Of a stretch of 64,000 nt of DNA, positions 44,837 through 55,377 are shown piece by piece. Position numbers and translations under genes: made by a program. The notes under the pieces were generated by a model. That model did no database searches, was not told where the DNA came from, and was given only the letters and a program-made list of their open reading frames with translations. Origin of the DNA: VBAS01 sp963773465 (GTDB lineage: Bacteria; Bacteroidota; Bacteroidia; Chitinophagales; Chitinophagaceae); the NCBI GenBank assembly GCA_963773465.1, contig CAVZBF010000001.1, positions 62,001-126,000 of the forward strand, written 5' to 3'. Numbering within the stretch: position 1 is the first letter of the stretch; the number at the start of each line of letters is the position of its first letter.

Positions 44837-44867
44837 ACCGAAACCCCTTACAGGACTTGGTTTCGGT
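44837..44867. repeat. ACCGAAACC inverted repeat upstream of mraZ
   Basis: ACCGAAACC (44837-44845) pairs with GGTTTCGGT (44859-44867) around a 13-base loop, between the DnaA-like array and mraZ. No T-run follows, so it is not a standard terminator. Confidence 0.55.
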
Positions 44868-44903
44868 CAATTAACTGCTGGGGAAAAAATAAAATGCTGA
44901 AAA

Positions 44904-44932
44904 TTTGGTGGTTAAGTGGGAAAAAGTGTTAT
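44904..44932 (+). promoter_or_regulatory. Possible MraZ operator
   Basis: TTGGTGG, TGGGA and TGTTA words spaced about 10 bp apart (TTTGGTGGTTAAGTGGGAAA, then AAGTG). MraZ is known to bind TGGGA-type direct repeats upstream of its own gene; the third repeat is weak. Lies 41-69 bp before the mraZ ATG. Confidence 0.45.
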
Positions 44933-44972
44933 TTTGTGTCAATTATTTATAAATTGTTACAATCTACTGATA

Positions 44973-45428
44973 ATGACAGGCTTTCTAGGAGAATTCGAGG
45001 CGACATTGGACGCAAAGGGGCGGTTTCTCCTGCCGGCAGGGCTCAAAAAGCAATTGCCGGAAGGGGAAGGAAGCCTGTTTGTTATTAACAGGGGGTTTGA
45101 AAAATGTTTGGCTCTTTACCCCATGAAAAGTTGGGAACCGCTCTTTGCAGAAATCAGTAAGCTGAATGAGTTTGATCCGAAGGCAAGACAGTTTCGCCGC
45201 CATTTCTTAAATGGCGCCACACATGTTGAGCCGGACAGTGCCGGTCGCTTATTGGTTCCACCAAACCTGAAAGATCATGCGGGCCTGCAAAAAGATATCG
45301 TGCTGGTATCAGCAGTAAATAAAATCGAAATCTGGGATAGTAGTAAGTACAAACAGCTCTTTGACTCATTCTCTGCGGATGAATTCAGTAACCTGGCGAA
45401 AGATGTGATGACGAAGGGTTCTGAATAA
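44973..45428 (+). CDS. mraZ: Transcriptional regulator MraZ
   Basis: 151 aa from ATG 44973 (MTGFLGEFEATLDAKGRFLLPAGLKKQLPEGEG); the upstream in-frame codons to 44916 are not conserved. The two SpoVT-AbrB-like halves are seen: DAKGRFLLPAGLK and DSAGRLLVPPNLKDHAGL, with the conserved FRRHFLNGATHVEPD between them. MraZ binds DNA as a ring and represses the dcw operon in bacteria where tested. First gene of the cluster, one of the few intact ones. Confidence 0.95.
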   Translation: MTGFLGEFEATLDAKGRFLLPAGLKKQLPEGEGSLFVINRGFEKCLALYPMKSWEPLFAEISKLNEFDPKARQFRRHFLNGATHVEPDSAGRLLVPPNLKDHAGLQKDIVLVSAVNKIEIWDSSKYKQLFDSFSADEFSNLAKDVMTKGSE

Positions 45429-45454
45429 TTAATAATTATTAATTAATAATTATT
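45424..45454. repeat. AT-rich palindrome in the mraZ-rsmH gap
   Basis: AATAATTAATAATTATTAAT followed by TAATAATTATT, covering the mraZ stop and the bases before rsmH. Same family as 25171-25205 and 60877-60912. Confidence 0.6.
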
Positions 45455-46367
45455 GGAACAATCATACCATATACCGGTTCTTCTAAAAGAAACGATTGAT
45501 GACTGAACATACACTCCAATGGAATTTATGTTGACTGCACTTTCGGCGGTGGCGGACATTCCAGAGCAATTCTTGAAAAGCTGGAAGAAGATGGAAAATT
45601 GATCGCCTTTGACCAGGATGAAGATGCAAGAAGAAATATTCCCAAAGATCCACGGATCATTTTCGTTCCGCATAATTTTCGTCACCTGCAACGGTTCCTG
45701 CGGCTGCATAATATTAATCGGTGGACGGAATACTTGCGGACCTCGGCGTAAGCAGTCACCAGTTTGATGAAGCAGAAAGAGGTTTTTCCACACGACTTGA
45801 TGCGCCACTGGATATGCGAATGGATCAGCGACAAACACTGACCGCTTCTGATGTAGTGAATAATTACACTGAGCAGCAACTGCACAAAATATTTGAGCAG
45901 TATGGTGAAGTGACAAATGCGAAAACCTTGGCGAAGACAATTGTTCAGCTTCGTGATTCACAATCGCTGAAAACAATCGATGCTTTTAAGAATGCACTCC
46001 GTGGAGTAGTGAAAGGAAATCCGAACAAGTACTTTGCCCAGGTATTCCAGGCATTGAGGATTGAAGTAAATGATGAATTCGGAGCATTGAAAGAAATGCT
46101 TCAGCAAATTCCACCCCTGTTGAAACCGGGAGGCCGGGCAGCCATCATCACGTTTCATTCTCTAGAAGATCAGATTGGTAAAAAATTTTTTTCGTCGCGG
46201 AACATTTGATGAGACCGGAAGAGAATCCTTTTATCATGCAGGAAACAGTAAATGAATTGAAAGTGATAACAAAAAAACCAATTGAACCATCAGGAGAGGA
46301 AATGAAACAAAACCCAAGAGCAAGAAGTGCAAAGCTGAGAGTAGCGGAGAAGGTGAGTGGTGAGTAG
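45453..46367 (+). CDS. rsmH: 16S rRNA m4C1402 methyltransferase RsmH, frameshifted
   Basis: ~300 aa. TTG at 45453 (perhaps ATG with an inserted base) begins MEQSYHIPVLLKETI. Breaks follow near 45500 (before NIHSNGIYVDCTFGGGGHSRAIL), near 45718 (HNINRVDGILADLGVSSHQFDEAERGFS) and near 46195-46210. SAM motif TFGGGGHS, ADLGVSSHQ, LDMRMDQ and the end VITKKPIEPSGEEMKQNPRARSAKLRVAEK are typical. It methylates C1402 of 16S rRNA. Second gene of the dcw cluster. Stop TAG at 46365; a CCCGATAG palindrome begins three bases later. Confidence 0.92.
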
Positions 46368-46369
46368 TG

Positions 46370-46608
46370 TCCCGATAGCTATCGGGAGGTGAGATGAGAT
46401 TTTTTTTGGGGCCAGCGACAACATCCCGATAGTTATCGGGACTATCAGCTTCTGTTGCGACGCTCCTTTCAACCACAGTAGTTCTTATCAACACATAAAG
46501 GGTATAAAATCCAATTTCTTTGAAACTCCGTGCCACTCCAACCTGATTGGGGTGGCACGGTTAAAACCAAAACCAGTACCCGTGTCACGGCTTAAAACCG
46601 TGGCACGG
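46370..46608. repeat. Palindrome and hairpin cluster between rsmH and ftsL
   Basis: TCCCGATAGCTATCGGGA (46370-46387), TCCCGATAGTTATCGGGA (46424-46441), an inverted TTGCGACGC piece (46455-46466), then two hairpins made of CCGTGCCAC-type arms: 46528-46560 and 46580-46608. Confidence 0.8.
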
Positions 46609-46618
46609 ATCAAACAGC

Positions 46619-46964
46619 ATGCAGGAACAAGAAAACATCAAAGAGCGGGAAATCAAACTTGATTGGAAACGATGGTTGAATTATCAATCTCTCGTTAGCA
46701 GGTGCCATTCTTTTTATTTCTCGCAGCATTAGCAGTTATCTATATATACAATGGTCATTATGCTGACAAAACATTCGCAACATCAATCGAACAGCGAAAG
46801 AAGTAAAGGAGTTGCAATAGGAATATAAAACTGTGAAAAGTGAAGTGATGTTTCAAAGCAAGCAAAGTGAATTGGTAAAAGCAGTAGAACCATTGGGATT
46901 AAAAGAATTGACGGAATCACCGGTGGTATTGGCCCCCTCTAACTCCCCCAACGGGGGAGAATAG
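46619..46964 (+). CDS. ftsL: FtsL/DivIC-like division protein, frameshifted, end made of a repeat
   Basis: ~115 aa. Starts at ATG 46619 with MQEQENIKEREIKLDWKRWLNYQS. A break near 46700 and another near 46790-46825 separate a transmembrane helix (FLFLAALAVIYIYNGHYADKT) from a coiled-coil region (TAKEVKELQ...EYKTVKSEVMFQSKQSELVKAVEPLGLKELTESPVVL). Position between rsmH and ftsI, one helix and one coiled coil identify it as FtsL. The last codons (APSNSPNGGE, stop 46962) are encoded by a CCCCCTCTAACTCCCCCAAC-type repeat, so the C-terminus is repeat-derived. Confidence 0.7.
46931..46964. repeat. CCCCCTCTAACTCCCC repeat forming the ftsL end
   Basis: GCCCCCTCTAACTCCCCCAAC followed by GGGGGAGAATAG; the hairpin CTCCCC/GGGGAG contains the ftsL stop codon. 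Confidence 0.7.
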
Positions 46965-47090
46965 CAGGCACACAGGGCCCGCTTATTCGAAATGTAAAAT
47001 TGAATTGAGATTTTTCAAATATGATGATTAGATAGATGAAGATGATGTGGTAGGTATATAGTTGATTAAAGATTTGAAGCACTGCTCCTT

Positions 47091-47215
47091 CCGCCTCCGG
47101 CGGAGAAGGAGTTAGAGGATGGGGCTGGCCGAATAGAATTACAAAAAGCACAAGAGTGCGACGCAACAAAAGGTGATAAGAATTACTGAAGCTGGTATCA
47201 TAATAAACAACTAAA
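47091..47215. repeat. CCGCCTCCGGCGG palindrome and GTGCGACGCAA composite before ftsI
   Basis: CCGCCTCCGGCGG at 47091-47103 and the composite GAATAGAATTAC...CAAGAGTGCGACGCAAC...GGTGATAAGAATTACTGAAG...CTGGTATCATAATAAACAAC at 47131-47215, 16 bases from the ftsI start. Nearest relatives: 33782 and 59312. Confidence 0.75.
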
Positions 47216-47230
47216 GACAACAGAAGAACA

Positions 47231-49364
47231 GTGGAAGTAAAACGTGACATATTGTGGAGAGTGTATCTCAGTTTTATCGGCATAGCATTGCTGAGCCTGC
47301 TGGTCTTGGCAGAGCTTTCTACATTCAGCGGTTCCAGGGAAATTATTGGCGCAGCATGAGTGACAGCCTGCACCAGCGAATTGAAGAACTGGATGCTGAC
47401 CGCGGAACTATCTATAGCGAAGATGGACAAATGCTGAGCACTTCGCTTCCCACCTTTGATATCTACATTGATTTTAATGCAGATGGCTTAGAGAAAAAAA
47501 AGGGAAACGATTTAAAGAAAATGTTGATTCGTTTTCTATAGCATTAGCAAATTATTTCGATGATAAAACAGCTGCGGCTAATATAAAAAAGAATTGCAAA
47601 GCGCTTATAAAAAGAAAGATCGCTATTATCCCGCTGAAAAAGAAATTACAGTTTGAAGACTATAAAATCTTCCGTGAATTTCCACTGGTAAGATTGGGAA
47701 GAAACAGAAGCGGCGTGATCGTAGAAGTAAACAGCAAACGGTTAATCCCCTATCGGATTATTGGCCAACAGAACAATTGGTTTATCCAGAGAACATATTG
47801 CCAGCAATGGAAAAGCAAAAAAACAAAATGTTGGTCTTGAAAAAAGTTATGACAGTTTATTAACTGGGCAAAAAGGCCAACGGCTTGTTCGCTTTATTGC
47901 GGTGGGTACCTGTACCTGTTGAAGGTTACCAGATAGAACCGGAAAATGGAAAAGATATTATTCACCACACTTGATGTAAACATCCAGGATATCACTGCAA
48001 CAGCTTTGATGAAAATGATGATCAGAGTGAAGCGCAGTACGGAACTGCGATCGTGATGGAAACAAAAACAGGAAAGATCAAAGCGATTGCAAATCTTGGC
48101 GGCAGACCGGATGGCAGTTATTGGGAAGATGATAATTATGCATTGCGGGTAACAGAACCGGGATCAACAATAAAGCTGGCAACACTTTTATCTGTACTTG
48201 GAAAAAGGAAGTTCAACTCACTGAATGACTGGTAGAAGTAGGCAGTGCCGGTCAAATGGTGGTTGGTCCAAGAAATGGTGAATGATGCAGAACGATCACC
48301 AAAACCGGTATTGACAGTAAAAGAATGTTTTGCTCATAGCTCCAATGTGGGCATGAGCAAACTGGCGTATAAAGCATTTGGAAACAATCCGAAGAAGTTT
48401 AAAGAATACCTGCATCACTATTCACTGGATGTACGGTCACCTATTGATCTTACCGATGTTCCCAAACCACAACTGGCATCATTTGAAAAAAATACGGGCG
48501 GCACTGATGAATATGATCACGATGAGTTTTGGTTATGCGATCCAGGTAAGTCCGTTGCAAACACTTACACTTTACAATGCAATTGCCAACAATGGTAAAA
48601 TGATGAAACCTTACCTGGTAAACAGTATTCAGAAGAGATGGAATTCCTTATCAAAAATTTCAACCAACAGTGCTGGACGAAAGTATCTGCAAACCATCAA
48701 GTAGTGAAAGCAGCCAAAGAATGTATGGAAGATGTGATAACAGAAGGAACCGGAAGGCCTGCTTTTAAAGACATGCCATTTGCCGTTGCAGGAAAAACAG
48801 GAACAGCTCACGTAGCAGATGGCAATATAAAATATGATGATGGTGGTTTACCAGGCATCATTTGTTGGATATTTTCCTGCTGATGATCCTGCAATATACC
48901 TGCATCGTTGTGATCCGAACAAAGCCTCATGCAGCATTGCATTATGGCGGACAACTGGCAGCTCCTGTATTTCAGTGAGATAGCGACAAAGTTATATGCA
49001 ATGTATGTCGAGAAGAAAGACCGTGCCAGCTTATGCAGTAAAAAAAGATAGTTCTGTTATTTCTATGCAGGTAACAGCAATGATATAAAAAATGTTTTCA
49101 AAACATTGAATGTTGGCTATACAGATTCGGTAAGACAAACTGAATGGAGCAATGTATATGCAAGCAATTATCAGCCGGTGATAAAAGCAAATAAATGTCA
49201 GCAAACAAGTAATGCCGAATGTAAAAGGAATGGGATTGAAAGATGCATTGTACCTGTTGGAAAATATGGGATTGAAAGTAACAGTAAAAGGAAAAGGAAA
49301 AGTGATCGTTCAATCCATACAGCCAGGAACAGCTTTGACAAAAGGAATAACTGTTTATGCTTGA
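47231..49364 (+). CDS. ftsI: Penicillin-binding protein FtsI (transpeptidase, PASTA), many frameshifts
   Basis: ~710 aa. Begins GTG 47231 (VEVKRDILWRVYLSFIGIALLSLLVL, transmembrane helix), then GSDRGTIYSEDGQ-like RGTIYSEDGQMLSTSLPTFDIYIDF. The transpeptidase motifs are in separate frames: STIK (48163), SSN (HSSNVGMSK, ~48340) and KTG (AGKTGTAH, ~48793). The end MPNVKGMGLKDALYLLENMGLKVTVKG-KVIVQSIQPGTALTKG is one PASTA domain. At least eight single-base breaks lie between 47540 and 49250. It cross-links septal peptidoglycan. Usual place after ftsL. Confidence 0.88.
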
Positions 49365-49389
49365 ATTAGGAGTTAAAAGTTTACTGTGA

Positions 49390-50849
49390 ATGCTATTAAG
49401 TGATATATTATATAAAGTAAGTATCAGGTCGGTAGCAGGAAGTACAGATATAGAAGTAAATGATATACAGATTGATTCGAGAAAAATAACAAACGGCTGC
49501 TTTGTTTATTGCGGTAAAAGGTTCAGCGGCAGATGGTCACCAGTTCATTGAAAAAGCAATTGAGGCCGGTGCATGCAGTGATCGTGTGTGAAATATTGCC
49601 TGCTGAAAAAAAAGAAGGAGTTGTTTATGTGCAGGTAGAGAACAGTGCAGCAGCGCCGGATATATCGCGCATAATTTTTTTGGACAGCCATCGGAGAAAA
49701 TGAAACTGGTGGGAGTGACCGGAACAAATGGAAAAACAACTATTGCGACATTATTATATAAGCTCTTTACATCGTTGGGATATAAATGTGGATTGCTAAG
49801 CACTGTAGAAAACATATCGGCGAAAGAATATTGCCGCAACGCATACCACACCGGATGCTATTAGTCTGAATGCTTTGCTGAAACAAATGGTGGATGAAGG
49901 ATGTACGCATGTGTTTATGGAAATCAGTTCACATGCTATTCACCAGCATCGGATCACAGGATTGCAGTTTGCAGGTGGCATTTTCAGCAACATCACGCAT
50001 GATCACCTGGATTATCACAAAACATTTGATGAATATATCCGGGTGAAGAAATCTTTTTTCGATTCATTATCATCAGATGCATTTGCTATCAGCAATGCAG
50101 ATGATAAAAGAGGAACGGTGATGCTGCAGAATACAAATGCAAAAAAATATTTCTACAGTTTGAAGAACAATGGCTGATTTCAAAGGAAAGATCCTTGAGA
50201 ACAGCCTGACAGGTTTGGTGATGACGGTGAATGATATGGAAGTTCATTTCAGGTTGATCGGTGAGTTCAATGCATATAATCTGCTGGCAGTATATGGAGC
50301 GGCAATTTGTATGGGAGAAGATAAACAGGAAGTATTGAGATGCTTGAGTGTATTAACAGGTGCAGAAGGAAGATTTGATTATATGATCTCGCCAAAGGAA
50401 AAGTGATAGCTATTGTTGATTATGCACATACACCGGATGCTTTACTGAATGTGCTGGCAACAATAAAAAAATTGAAGAAAGGAAATGAACAGGTGATAAC
50501 AGTGGTGGGATGCGGTGGTGACAGGGATAAAACAAAAAGACCGGTGATGGCAGAAGTGGCCTGTGAGCATAGTGATAAAGTGATATTCACCAGTGATAAT
50601 CCGAGAAGTGAAGACCCGGCGCAGATCATAAAAGATATGGAAGAAGGATTGAGTGCTGCAGCAAAAAGAAAATATATCTCAATAGTAGACAGAAAAGAAG
50701 CGATAAAAACAGCAATCAGTTTGGCAAAACCGGAAGATATTATACTGATAGCAGGAAAAGGACATGAGAAATACCAGGAGATAAAAGGAGTAAGAAATCA
50801 TTTTGATGATAAGGAGGTAGTGAGAGAGATGTTTGAAATGTTAGAGTAA
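49390..50849 (+). CDS. murE: UDP-MurNAc-tripeptide synthetase MurE, frameshifted
   Basis: ~485 aa. Starts ATG 49390 (MLLSDILYKVSIRSVAGSTDIEVNDIQIDSRKI). Breaks near 49500, 49570, 49655, 49810-49850, 50175 and 50400. ATP site VGVTGTNGKTT, MEISSHAIHQHR, NITHDHLDYHKTFDEY, VDYAHTPDAL and the amino-acid specificity motif DNPR (FTSDNPRSEDPA) are present. DNPR is the sequence of meso-diaminopimelate-adding enzymes, so the wall is probably mDAP type. It adds the third residue to the peptidoglycan stem peptide in the cytosol. The last 450 bases are intact. Confidence 0.93.
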
Positions 50850-50989
50850 AGTAAGAGCTGATGTAGTGAATGAGTTGACAAGTTGTACAATTATAAGCAT
50901 GCGATTCATGACAAATAACATATGACACCAAATTATTCAAACAACGGTTCATTATATAAAAACCAAAAATCAAGCTACCAAGACCAACA

Positions 50990-52271
50990 ATGCTATATCA
51001 TTTATTTCATTGGTTTGAAGACAAAGACATCAAGTTTCCCGGGAAGCGGACTATTCGATTTTATCACTTTCCGGGTGTTGCTGGCAATGTTATTATCATT
51101 GATCATTACAATGGTGTATGGAAAACGTCTGATCAGTATTCTTAGAAAAAAACTTGGTAGGTGAAACTGTACGTGACCTGGGACTGGCAGGCGAACAAAC
51201 AAAAGAAAGGAACACCAACAATGGGAGGTATTATTATTATTCTTGCAATCCTGATTCCCACATTGTTATTTGCCAATCTGGATAAAGTATATATTATACT
51301 GATGCTTGTCAGTACTGTGTGGCTAGGAATCATTGGTTTTATTGATGATTATTTAAAACTGAGAGCAAAACGAATTGCACAGGAAAAAGGCGTTGCTTAT
51401 AAAAAAGGAGATAAAGATGGATTGGCAGGATGGTTTAAAATACTTGGACAGGTAGGATTAGGAATTATTGTTGGCGCCACACTTTATTTCAATAGATGAT
51501 GTAAAGATATGGAGAGAGTATCAGGGCATGCCGGCTGCAGATGATCCTAATGTGATCCGCAAAAATGTAAATAACAGGACAAAATATTTTGTAGAAACCA
51601 AAGTACCAATCACAACTATTCCTTTTGTAAAGAGCCATGAGTTTAATTATTCAAAATTGTTACCGGCAAGCTGGCAGAGATTATACATGGATTCTTTATA
51701 TACTGATTGTGATATTTATTATCACTGCAGTATCCAATGGTGCAAATATACAGATGGATTGGATGGACTGGCAACAGGAACATCTGCATTGATCGGAGTA
51801 TGTCTTGGCATATTTGCTTATGCAAGCGGTAATTATTTTTGCCGAATATCTCAACATCATGTACATCCCGAATCTGGGTGAGCTGTCCATTTTTATTGCG
51901 GCGATGATCGGGGCATGTATCGGTTTTCTATGGTATAATTCTTACCCGGCGCAGGTATTTATGGGTGATACAGGAAGCTTGACACTGGGAGGAATCATTG
52001 CCGCACTGGCAATCATTGTTCATAAAGAATTATTGATACCGATTTTCTGCGGAGTGTTTTTGGTGGAGAATGCTGAGTGTGATGATACAGGTGAGTTATT
52101 TCAAATACACAAAAAGAAAATATGGTGAAGGAAGAAGGATATTTCTAATGAGTCCATTGCATCATCATTACCAGAAGCAAGGATATCATGAAGCAAAGAT
52201 CGTGACAAGGTTTTGGATCGTGACCGATATTGTGTGTGGTGTTAAGTATTGTAACATTGAAATTAAGATAG
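50990..52271 (+). CDS. mraY: Phospho-MurNAc-pentapeptide transferase MraY, frameshifted
   Basis: ~425 aa. Begins ATG 50990 (MLYHLFEWFEDKDIKFPGSGLFDF), with breaks near 51010, 51160, 51490, 51700-51740, 51830, 52070 and 52235. Motifs: GTPTMGGIIII, FIDDYLKL, NITDGLDGLATGTSALIG, MGDTGSLTLGG and LMSPLHHHYQKQGYHEAKIVTRFWIV; these are the metal-binding Asp and His residues of MraY. About ten transmembrane helices. It makes lipid I. Length is longer than E. coli MraY by the region after TLYFN (KIWREYQGMPAADDPNV), usual in Bacteroidota. Confidence 0.92.
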
Positions 52272-52627
52272 TGAGTATGAATGGTGATGGTGAGTAGTGA
52301 ATGAAACAATATAAATGATCTATTTACCATTGACAGTTCATGATTGACGAACGCATTATTGAAAAACCGCCCTCGATTCAACCCTAAGAAACTATATCGA
52401 AGTCCAAACAGATTGTGGTGCAGAATAAAACTAATGCTTGTGAAGAACCAATTTCCGTACATCCGTCCCGCCTTAGGAGATCGGCACAAGGCCCCTGATG
52501 AAACGTTTAATGATTAGTCAGTATCTGATTGATGAACATAGAACAAAAGTTGAAATGCTTAATTACAAAAGTGATTGAAAACCTTTACGCCTCCCTCCCT
52601 ATGGAGAGGGATAAGAGGGTGAGGCTT
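52272..52627. other. Gap between mraY and murD with a repeat at the murD start
   Basis: About 355 bases without a gene. Bases 52590-52627 are CGCCTCCCTCCCTATGGAGA-type repeat (then GGGATAAGAGGGTGAGGCTT) that ends exactly at the murD ATG. The remainder has no repeat or frame I can identify. Confidence 0.6.
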
Positions 52628-53968
52628 ATGAGCAAGAGACTTGTCATACTCGGCGGAGGTGAAAGTGGTGTCGGCGCTGCATTGCTGGCAAAACAAAAAG
52701 GATATGAGTGTTTCTTTCCGATGAAAGTTCTTTGAAAGAGAATTATCGTAACGAGCTGCAGAATGCAGGAATTGAATTTGAAGAAGGCAGCACATGATGA
52801 AGAAAAAATCCTGAATGCTGATGAAGTGATGAAAAGCCCGGGCATACCGGAAAAAAATGAAATGGTGAAAAAGATCAGAGCAAAAGGAATTGAATCATCA
52901 GTGAAATAGAACTGGCTTACCGGTTCAAAGGCGACAGTAAAATCATCGCCATCACCGGCAGCAATGGAAAAACGACAACCACTGCATTGACTTATCATAT
53001 CTGCAAAACAGCAGGACTTGGATTGTGCGATGGTTGGCAATATCGGTTATTCATTTGCCAGGCAGGTAGCAGAAGATCCCAAACCGTTGTATGTAGCAGA
53101 GATCAGCAGTTTCCAGTTGGATGATATCAAAACATTCAGACCGGATATAGCGATACTGACCAACATCACTGAAGATCACTGGACCGTTACGAATACAATT
53201 TGAAAATTATATCACGAAGCAAATTCCGTATCGCTATGAACCAGCAGACAAGATGATCATTTCATTTACTGCGCAGATGATGAAATAACTATGAAATATT
53301 TAAACCAATTCAATATTCAATCAAACCCACTACCAATCAGCATGAAAAAAGAACTACCGAAAGGAGCATTTATCAAAGACGGGGACATGTACGTAAGAAC
53401 AGGAGAAGATTTTACAAGTATGAGCGTATATGATTTTGCCCTGAAAGGAAAACATAATCAATATAACACGATGGCAGCATGTGTAGCAGCGATCAACGAT
53501 GGATATCCGGAAAGAAAAGATCCGGGAAGCGGTACAGAATTTTCAAAGCCTGGAACACCGGATGGAACCTGTGGCAACCATCCGAGGCGTTGAATTTATC
53601 AATGACAGCAAAGCAACCAATGTAAACTCTACCTGGTATGCATTGGAAAGTATGACCAAGCCAACCATCCTGATCTTGGGTGGCGTGGATAAAGGAAATG
53701 ATTATTCACTGATCAAGACCTGGTAAAAGAAAAAGTAAAAGCAATCATTTGTCTGGGTACCGATAACCGGAAAATCCATGAAGCATTTGGAAATATAATA
53801 AGCACTATTGTGAATACAGGCAGTGCAGAAGAAGCAGTACATGCTGCTTTTCATTTTGCAGAAAAAGGAGATGTGGTGTTGTTGAGCCCGGCCTGTGCAA
53901 GTTTTGATCTGTTTAAAAATTATGAAGACAGGGGAAACCAGTTTAAGCAAGCGGTGAAGGAGTTGTAG
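52628..53968 (+). CDS. murD: UDP-MurNAc-L-alanine:D-glutamate ligase MurD, frameshifted
   Basis: ~447 aa. Begins ATG 52628 (MSKRLVILGGGESGVGAALLAKQKGYE). Breaks near 52715, 52790, 52900, 53020, 53190, 53270, 53520-53570 and 53725. ATP motif ITGSNGKTTTT, NIGYSFARQV, EISSFQLDDIKTFRPDIAILTNITEDH, HRMEPVATIRGVEFINDSKATNVNSTWYALESM and ILGGVDKGNDYS are all seen, then LLSPACASFDLFKNYEDRGNQFKQAV. It adds D-Glu to UDP-MurNAc-L-Ala. The murD ATG follows a GC-rich repeat at once. Confidence 0.92.
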
Positions 53969-54127
53969 AAGTTCGTAGTCAGAGTTGATCGAGCATGGAA
54001 TGATAACTAAGATAATGAGTACGAATAAAGTCATTAACATGAATTGCTGATAGCAATAAACATTACGAATCAGTGAAACAGAAGCCTTAGTTCGGTAATC
54101 TGGTCAGCAAAACAAAGAGGTGATAAA

Positions 54128-55305
54128 GTGATCTGGGCATTGGTGATATTACTGGTACTTGTTTCATTGCTGGCAGTATACAGCGCCACGGTTCATTGGC
54201 TTATAAAAATTATAAAGGCAATACAGAAATCTATCTGTTCAAACAGATTGCATTTATCATTATCGGGATGCTGGTTATCTATTTTGCCCATCTTGTCAAT
54301 TATACTATTTATTCCAAAGTTGCACTATATCTCTTCTTAATTTCAATTCCGCTTTTGATCTATACATTATTCTTTGGTGTACGCATGAATGAAGGCAGCC
54401 GCTGGATCCGATTGCCGATCATCAATATGACCATGCAGACATCTGATCTGGCCAAACTTGCTTTGTTCATGTACCTCGCAAGACTGCTAAGTAAAAACAG
54501 AATGTAATCAAAGATTTCAAAAAAGGATTTCTGCCGGTGATCATTCCTGTTGGCATTACTGTGCATTGATTGCACCCGCAAATCTTTCCACTGCATTGTT
54601 ACTCGGAGCAAGTTGCCTGATGTTGTTGTTTATCGGAAGAGCAAAAACAAAACATTTATTGATAACAGTTGGTATTGCCATGATTCCAATTGTATTTCTG
54701 ATTAGCTGCCGCTGTTATCCGCCATAATTCAGGTAATGATGAATCGGTAACTGCAAAAAAATCATCTTCCGGTCTTTTTGGAAGAGTGGATACCTGGATC
54801 AATCGTGTTGAAGGATTTATTTATGGAAGCAAAGAATCAGATTGATGATGATACGTACCAGGTAACCAGGCAAAGATCGCCATTGCAAAAGGTGGATTGT
54901 TAGGAGTTGGTCCGGGCAACAGTACAACAACGGGATTATTTACCGCAGGCATATAATGATTTCATATATCGCAATCATTATTGAAGAGTATGGTTTGATG
55001 GGCGGAGCATTTATTGTATTTATTTATCTCGTGTTTCTGTACCGATGTATCGGATTTTTAAACGATGTCCTTATGCATTCGGTGCATTCCTGGCATTGGG
55101 ATTAAGTTTTACACTGGCGATACAGGCAGTGGCAAATATGGCTGTAACTGTGAATTTATTTCCTGTAACAGGTGTAACACTTCCATTGGTAAGCATGGGA
55201 GGAAGCAGTTTCATATTTACCTGTTTGGCGATAGGAATTATATTAAGTGTGGCAAGAAATGTGGAGCAATTGGAAGGAAAAAGAGAAATGATCAATGCTC
55301 AATGA
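54128..55305 (+). CDS. ftsW: Division/SEDS protein FtsW, frameshifted
   Basis: ~395 aa. The first clear residues are GDKVIWALVILLVLVSLLAVYSAT; recognisable text upstream in another frame (LVSKTK, from ~54090) suggests the true start is a little upstream and hidden by a break. Further breaks near 54195, 54505, 54570, 54705, 54830-54870 and 54940-54960. SEDS signatures GSRWIRLP, ALIAPANLSTALLL, KIAIAKGGLLGVGPGNST, DYLPQAYNDFIYA, IIEEYGLMGG and VNLFPVTGVTLPLVSMGGSSF are present. Polymerises septal glycan with FtsI. The last 260 bases are intact. Confidence 0.9.
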
Positions 55306-55377
55306 TCAATATTCAAGTTTCAATTGAATACAGAATGAGCATTGAACATTGAGAATTGAAGATTGAACATTTTAAAA
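55306..55377. repeat. ATTGAACATT-type tandem repeat before murG
   Basis: Variants of GAGCATTGAACATT, GAGAATTGAAGATTGAACATT fill the gap between ftsW and murG. Same family as 7637-7670. Confidence 0.65.
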
